Assembly (NCBI GenBank): GCA_024653485.1
Contig: JANLFY010000002.1
Span: 62,001 to 126,000 of the forward strand
Source of the DNA: Bacillota bacterium
GTDB taxonomy: Bacteria > Bacillota > SHA-98 > UBA4971
Length of the DNA: 64,000 nucleotides
Direction: 5' to 3'
Part shown: positions 60,671 to 64,000 of the stretch, in pieces
Numbering within the stretch: position 1 is the stretch's first letter
Layout of the letters: every line of letters starts with the position of its first letter
The notes under the pieces: generated by a model
Told to the model about the DNA's origin: nothing
The model's input: only the letters and a program-made list of their open reading frames with translations
Database searches by the model: none
Position numbers and translations under genes: made by a program

Positions 60671-63600
60671 GTGCGTTCCAGGTTCGCGCTGGTATGGAAA
60701 ATGCTAACAATGATAGTGGTCTTCCTCTGTGTGATTTCTACTGTAGTCATGCCCGAGTATGCGCCGAGGGCGGATGCGGCGGCGGAGAACCCCTCCATCA
60801 CCGTCGTGCACCCAAACGGCAACGAAGTCTGGGAACTGGGATCGCAACAAACCATCGTATGGACATACACAGGCAACCCGGGCAGCCAGGTCACGATCGA
60901 GCTGCGGGACGGCTATAACGAGCCGGGCTATGCCGGGGGCACCGCGCGCGTCGTGGGAAAGCCTTCGATAGGACAAAACGGTATCGGCACGTACACCTTC
61001 GTCGTGCCCAAGGATCTGCGACCAGCCTGTACGTATCAGGTCAGAGTGAGCGTCGCCAACACCAACTATGGGGACCTTAGCGACGACGATTTCAAGATAT
61101 TGCTCCCTGGAGAGCGTCCGCCCATAACCGTCTTGTCGCCCAATGGCCGCGAGATCTGGATTCCGGGTTCCGTGCAGACCATCCGTTGGTCGTACAGGAG
61201 CGATCTGGCGTCGAAAGTCAAGGATGTGGACATTTACTGGTTCAAGCCGGCTGTCGGCACGACGACGCAGTCGTACGTGAAGCTGGGCTCCGCCCCTCTG
61301 GGACAAAACGGCCTTGGCAGCTACAAGTGGCAGATCTCGCCGACGTCGGGTCCGGGGAAATCCCCTGGGAGCGACTACAAGATCGCGATAGTTGCCCACA
61401 ATGACCGGTTTGTCAGGGACACGAGCGACGGGTGCTTCACGGTGGGTTCCGCCTCGTCCCCGACGCAAGAACCGAGTGGGCAACCGGCTGAGCAGCGCCT
61501 CATAGTGCCTCAGCCATCCGTCGTGAGCGCGACCCATGCGGGGGTGGCCCTGACCTACAATCTCCCCAGGCAGTTCTCGTCGGTTCAAGGAGCGAACAAC
61601 TGGTATTACCTCTTTGGTAGCTCGGCGAAAGGGCCAAATCGCGCCGCCTGGGACAACCGTGTCCAGCCGTGGGGAACGGTCGACCATTATAGCTGGAACG
61701 GGGGATCAGGGAGTTCCGGCCCACGATACCTGGAGATAACGGGACGCGACCCGAAGGACTGGCGTAGACCTGGGACGGGGGGATGGCTGCAACCGGGCGA
61801 AGGGGCTGACATCTCCATCGGCTGGAGCGCGCCGCAAAGCGGCAGGGTTTACATTCGGGGCATGTTGAACACCACGTGGATAGACGCGATAGCCGGCGGG
61901 TCCAACGACGATGGGGTGTGGTTTTCGATTTGGAAGGGCACGTCTCGCCTAACCCAAGAGGAAAGGGTTTTCCGAGGCAATGACGAGAGGAACCGAGCGC
62001 CATCCGTGGTGCAGACCGTCGCGACTACGGTGGCGCCCGGGGACATGATATACTTCTATGTCCGGAGGGGCAACTGGCAGGACTGCGACGGTATGTACTA
62101 TAGCTTCACGATAACTTACGATCCCAACGCCGACCTAGAGCCGCCGGTGTCTAACTTCATGGTCCAGGGAGACACGATTAGCTTGTTCGCCGAGGATGCT
62201 GGAAGCGGCGTGGCCACCATAGAGTACTTCGTTCGCGACTGGGAAGGAAGACAATCCGAGTGGAGGACTTACGAGGGCCCGCTCGTCCTGGACAACGTCG
62301 AAAAACTGGTGTTCAGAGCGATGGACAATGTCGGCAACTTGGAGCCTTATCACATAGTCAACGTGGGCGAACTGATGTCCCATGCCTACCAGCCCGGGCC
62401 GGGGTATGAAGCGGCGGTGGAGGCTCAACCGCAGCCTATGCCGGAGGGCGAACCCCCCTCCTCGTCCGAGTCGTTCGAGGAGGCCCTCGAGGGAATCTTC
62501 AGCGGGTTGTTCTCTGCCCTGTTGGGGGGCCAGTCTCCGACTGCGCAGCCACAGCCACAGCCTCTGCCTCAACAGCAATCGCAGCCGCAATCGCAGCCGC
62601 AACCCCAGCTCCAGATCGTGCCCTCGGCCGGCCAGGTGCTCATCGACGATCCATCGTTCGTGACGCTTACGGCCTTTCCCAACGCGTCGGGCGGGGCCTT
62701 CGCGGCCTCCTACGACCTGCAGATCAAAGCCAACAATCCAAGCTACCCGGTGGAGGTCTCATACCTTCTGCTCAGCGCGAGTGGGACGCCCGACCGTCCA
62801 TCGTCCGGCATCGATGTCCATCCCGCGGGAGAGTACGAGTCAGTCTGGGATCCCAACAAGCAGCAGTTCTACCAGACAGAGGTCGGTGGCTGGGCGCAAC
62901 CGAAGTACAGGGTGAACCCTCAGGTCCTCTCACTGCCGGCGGGCAGGGGGGCAGTCTTGATGTTGGCCCGGTACCAGAAGATCTACGTCATCTTCCTGAA
63001 CGAGTCGGATGGCCACCTCGTCTACGAGGTGTTCAGGGGCGGGGCGTTCAACGGCCTCGACGTCCCCGGGCTTGGGCAGGTGACTCGGTCGGGCGACAAG
63101 CTTAGGATCCATTCGCTGGGAGAGCCCGTGGAGGTGGGCATCTGGGGCACAGGGCAGTACCTCCACGATGAAGTGATGGGATTCGCACAGCAGGGCTATG
63201 TTGCCAACGACAAGCTGTACGACATTCCCAAGTACGGAATGTTCATGCTGGCGATCGCCAGATATGACAAAATCGGGCTCATCATCGGGAACTTCAACGA
63301 CGGACAGCTAGGTGCGCTGTCATTCACCGGCTCGAGGCGCCTCGAGACCGAGACCGTCCCGGGCCTCTGCGAGATACGAGATGGCGGCATAGTGGCGGGA
63401 CCGGACACCACTGGTCCCATACCACTGGTTCACGTGACCGCTACCTCTGGAAGGCCCGTTGACTTCCTCCACTTCGCCTTCGACAACACCTCTTGGCGGT
63501 GGCAGGTAGGTGGCTGGTCTCGTCCGGAGTACGTCAGGAATCCGCAGGTCCTCCAGCTGAGGCACTATACACCCGGCTTCTTCATGGTGAGCGGCCAGGG

Positions 63601-63673
63601 CAGGGTGGGGGTGTTCTTCTACAACGAGAACGACATGGAGACGGGCGTCCTGCCCCTCACGCAGGTGCGGTGA
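60671..63673 (+). CDS. Large secreted repeat protein with Ig-like domains
   Basis: A 1000-residue exported protein: signal peptide ending near ADA (about residue 36), then two tandem beta domains (about 43-143 and 152-258) that share HPNG/SPNG, TIVWTY/TIRWSY and GQNGIGTYTF/GQNGLGSYKW and resemble Kre9/KNH-type Ig domains. A middle beta region (about 270-480), a Ser/Glu-rich stretch and a Gln-Pro linker (about 625-651) follow. Three related repeats occupy the C-terminus near 735, 831 and 940 (VGGWAQPKYRVNPQVL, VMGFAQQGYVANDKL, VGGWSRPEYVRNPQVL). GTG has AAAGGAGGAGG just upstream. No anchor motif or catalytic site is recognised; a cell-surface binding role is likely. Confidence 0.8.
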   Translation: MRSRFALVWKMLTMIVVFLCVISTVVMPEYAPRADAAAENPSITVVHPNGNEVWELGSQQTIVWTYTGNPGSQVTIELRDGYNEPGYAGGTARVVGKPSIGQNGIGTYTFVVPKDLRPACTYQVRVSVANTNYGDLSDDDFKILLPGERPPITVLSPNGREIWIPGSVQTIRWSYRSDLASKVKDVDIYWFKPAVGTTTQSYVKLGSAPLGQNGLGSYKWQISPTSGPGKSPGSDYKIAIVAHNDRFVRDTSDGCFTVGSASSPTQEPSGQPAEQRLIVPQPSVVSATHAGVALTYNLPRQFSSVQGANNWYYLFGSSAKGPNRAAWDNRVQPWGTVDHYSWNGGSGSSGPRYLEITGRDPKDWRRPGTGGWLQPGEGADISIGWSAPQSGRVYIRGMLNTTWIDAIAGGSNDDGVWFSIWKGTSRLTQEERVFRGNDERNRAPSVVQTVATTVAPGDMIYFYVRRGNWQDCDGMYYSFTITYDPNADLEPPVSNFMVQGDTISLFAEDAGSGVATIEYFVRDWEGRQSEWRTYEGPLVLDNVEKLVFRAMDNVGNLEPYHIVNVGELMSHAYQPGPGYEAAVEAQPQPMPEGEPPSSSESFEEALEGIFSGLFSALLGGQSPTAQPQPQPLPQQQSQPQSQPQPQLQIVPSAGQVLIDDPSFVTLTAFPNASGGAFAASYDLQIKANNPSYPVEVSYLLLSASGTPDRPSSGIDVHPAGEYESVWDPNKQQFYQTEVGGWAQPKYRVNPQVLSLPAGRGAVLMLARYQKIYVIFLNESDGHLVYEVFRGGAFNGLDVPGLGQVTRSGDKLRIHSLGEPVEVGIWGTGQYLHDEVMGFAQQGYVANDKLYDIPKYGMFMLAIARYDKIGLIIGNFNDGQLGALSFTGSRRLETETVPGLCEIRDGGIVAGPDTTGPIPLVHVTATSGRPVDFLHFAFDNTSWRWQVGGWSRPEYVRNPQVLQLRHYTPGFFMVSGQGRVGVFFYNENDMETGVLPLTQVR

Positions 63674-64000
63674 GCAAAGGAAGTATGCCGAGCCCAGAGC
63701 GTGCTCGCGTGTGTCAGAGTGTGACCGTGTGCGTCAGAGCGTGTCCGATTGCGTCTGAATGTGTCCGAGACGAACTGAGGCGCCCCGGTCCGCCGGGGCG
63801 CCAGCGCGTCGTTTCGGAGCGGTGGGCCGACTTCTCTCCGCAGCTGCGAGGCAGCGATGCCGGAACCAAGACGGCTGCATTCGGCCACACGTCGCCTGCC
63901 CGCAGGCCGCCCCACGCGGCCCCACTCGGATGAGAGGGAAAGAGCGTACTTGGGTTGAAGTAAGTGATGTTCGGAGTGCTCGCATCGCTCGGGGCGATCT
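63674..64000 (+). other. Gene-free end of window with degenerate repeats
   Basis: No gene seen. Bases 63703-63770 consist of degenerate repeats of GTGTCCGA, GTGTGTCAGA and GCGTCTGA. A strong hairpin follows (63779-63802). The overlapping open frames have low-complexity translations. Confidence 0.5.
63779..63802 (+). terminator. Strong GC hairpin after the secreted-protein gene
   Basis: GGCGCCCCGG and CCGGGGCGCC are exact 10-base inverse complements around TCCG. It lies about 105 bases after the stop codon. There is no immediate T-run, but it could end the transcript. Confidence 0.6.

Noticed and set aside
63703-63770. Possible CRISPR-like repeats
   Set aside because: The repeats are short, degenerate and without regular spacers, and no cas genes are nearby.

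Overview
This is a 64 kb stretch of a high-GC bacterial chromosome with no rRNA, tRNA, CRISPR array or transposon that I can recognise. Strong AAAGGAGG-type ribosome binding sites, frequent GTG/TTG starts, two tandem pstB genes, a lipoprotein PstS, a tungsten-type aldehyde oxidoreductase and an oxygen-sensitive glycyl radical enzyme fit an anaerobic, Gram-positive-type heterotroph of the Bacillota (possibly thermophilic). The exact lineage cannot be read from the sequence.

Layout. (1) 2-4872: end of a sugar ABC operon (permease, tiny membrane protein, two ATPases) with a 2-hydroxyacid dehydrogenase and a KDPG aldolase. (2) 5398-7344: a TPR protein. (3) 7522-25655: a carbohydrate regulon. It holds a GntR/UTRA regulator; transaldolase, split transketolase, an RpiB-like isomerase and a PHP phosphoesterase; cupin, aldehyde dehydrogenase, SDR and xylulokinase; and a second complete sugar ABC transporter with the same unusual architecture as region 1. 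One near-palindrome occurs upstream of the regulator and of two of these gene groups. (4) 25869-31096, minus strand: pstSCA-pstB-pstB-phoU. (5) 31706-36989: cysteine-desulfidase-like protein, nitroreductase, small membrane protein, TIGR04076 protein and a PucR regulator. (6) 37151-46378: a branched-chain-amino-acid-type ABC transporter whose genes are interleaved with a ferredoxin, an aldehyde:ferredoxin oxidoreductase, an iron-sulfur flavoprotein, a MoaD-like protein and a DUF1177 protein. (7) 46429-49703, minus strand: trans-4-hydroxy-L-proline dehydratase and its radical SAM activase. (8) 49909-58204: GntR regulator, BadF-type kinase, SIS protein, DUF6259-like glycosidase and a sugar ABC importer without ATPase. 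(9) 58421-63673: metallophosphoesterase, glyoxylate-reductase-like enzyme and a 1000-residue secreted repeat protein.

The theme is uptake and anaerobic breakdown of sugars, polyols or sugar acids and of amino-acid-like nitrogen compounds. The best candidates for undescribed biology are the transporter-embedded aldehyde oxidoreductase/DUF1177 cluster (37151-46378), the GntR regulon built around a variant RpiB lacking the usual ring-opening histidine (7522-19002), the small membrane protein conserved in two sugar ABC operons, and a PstB pair whose sequence changes would leave one canonical and one degenerate ATP site.
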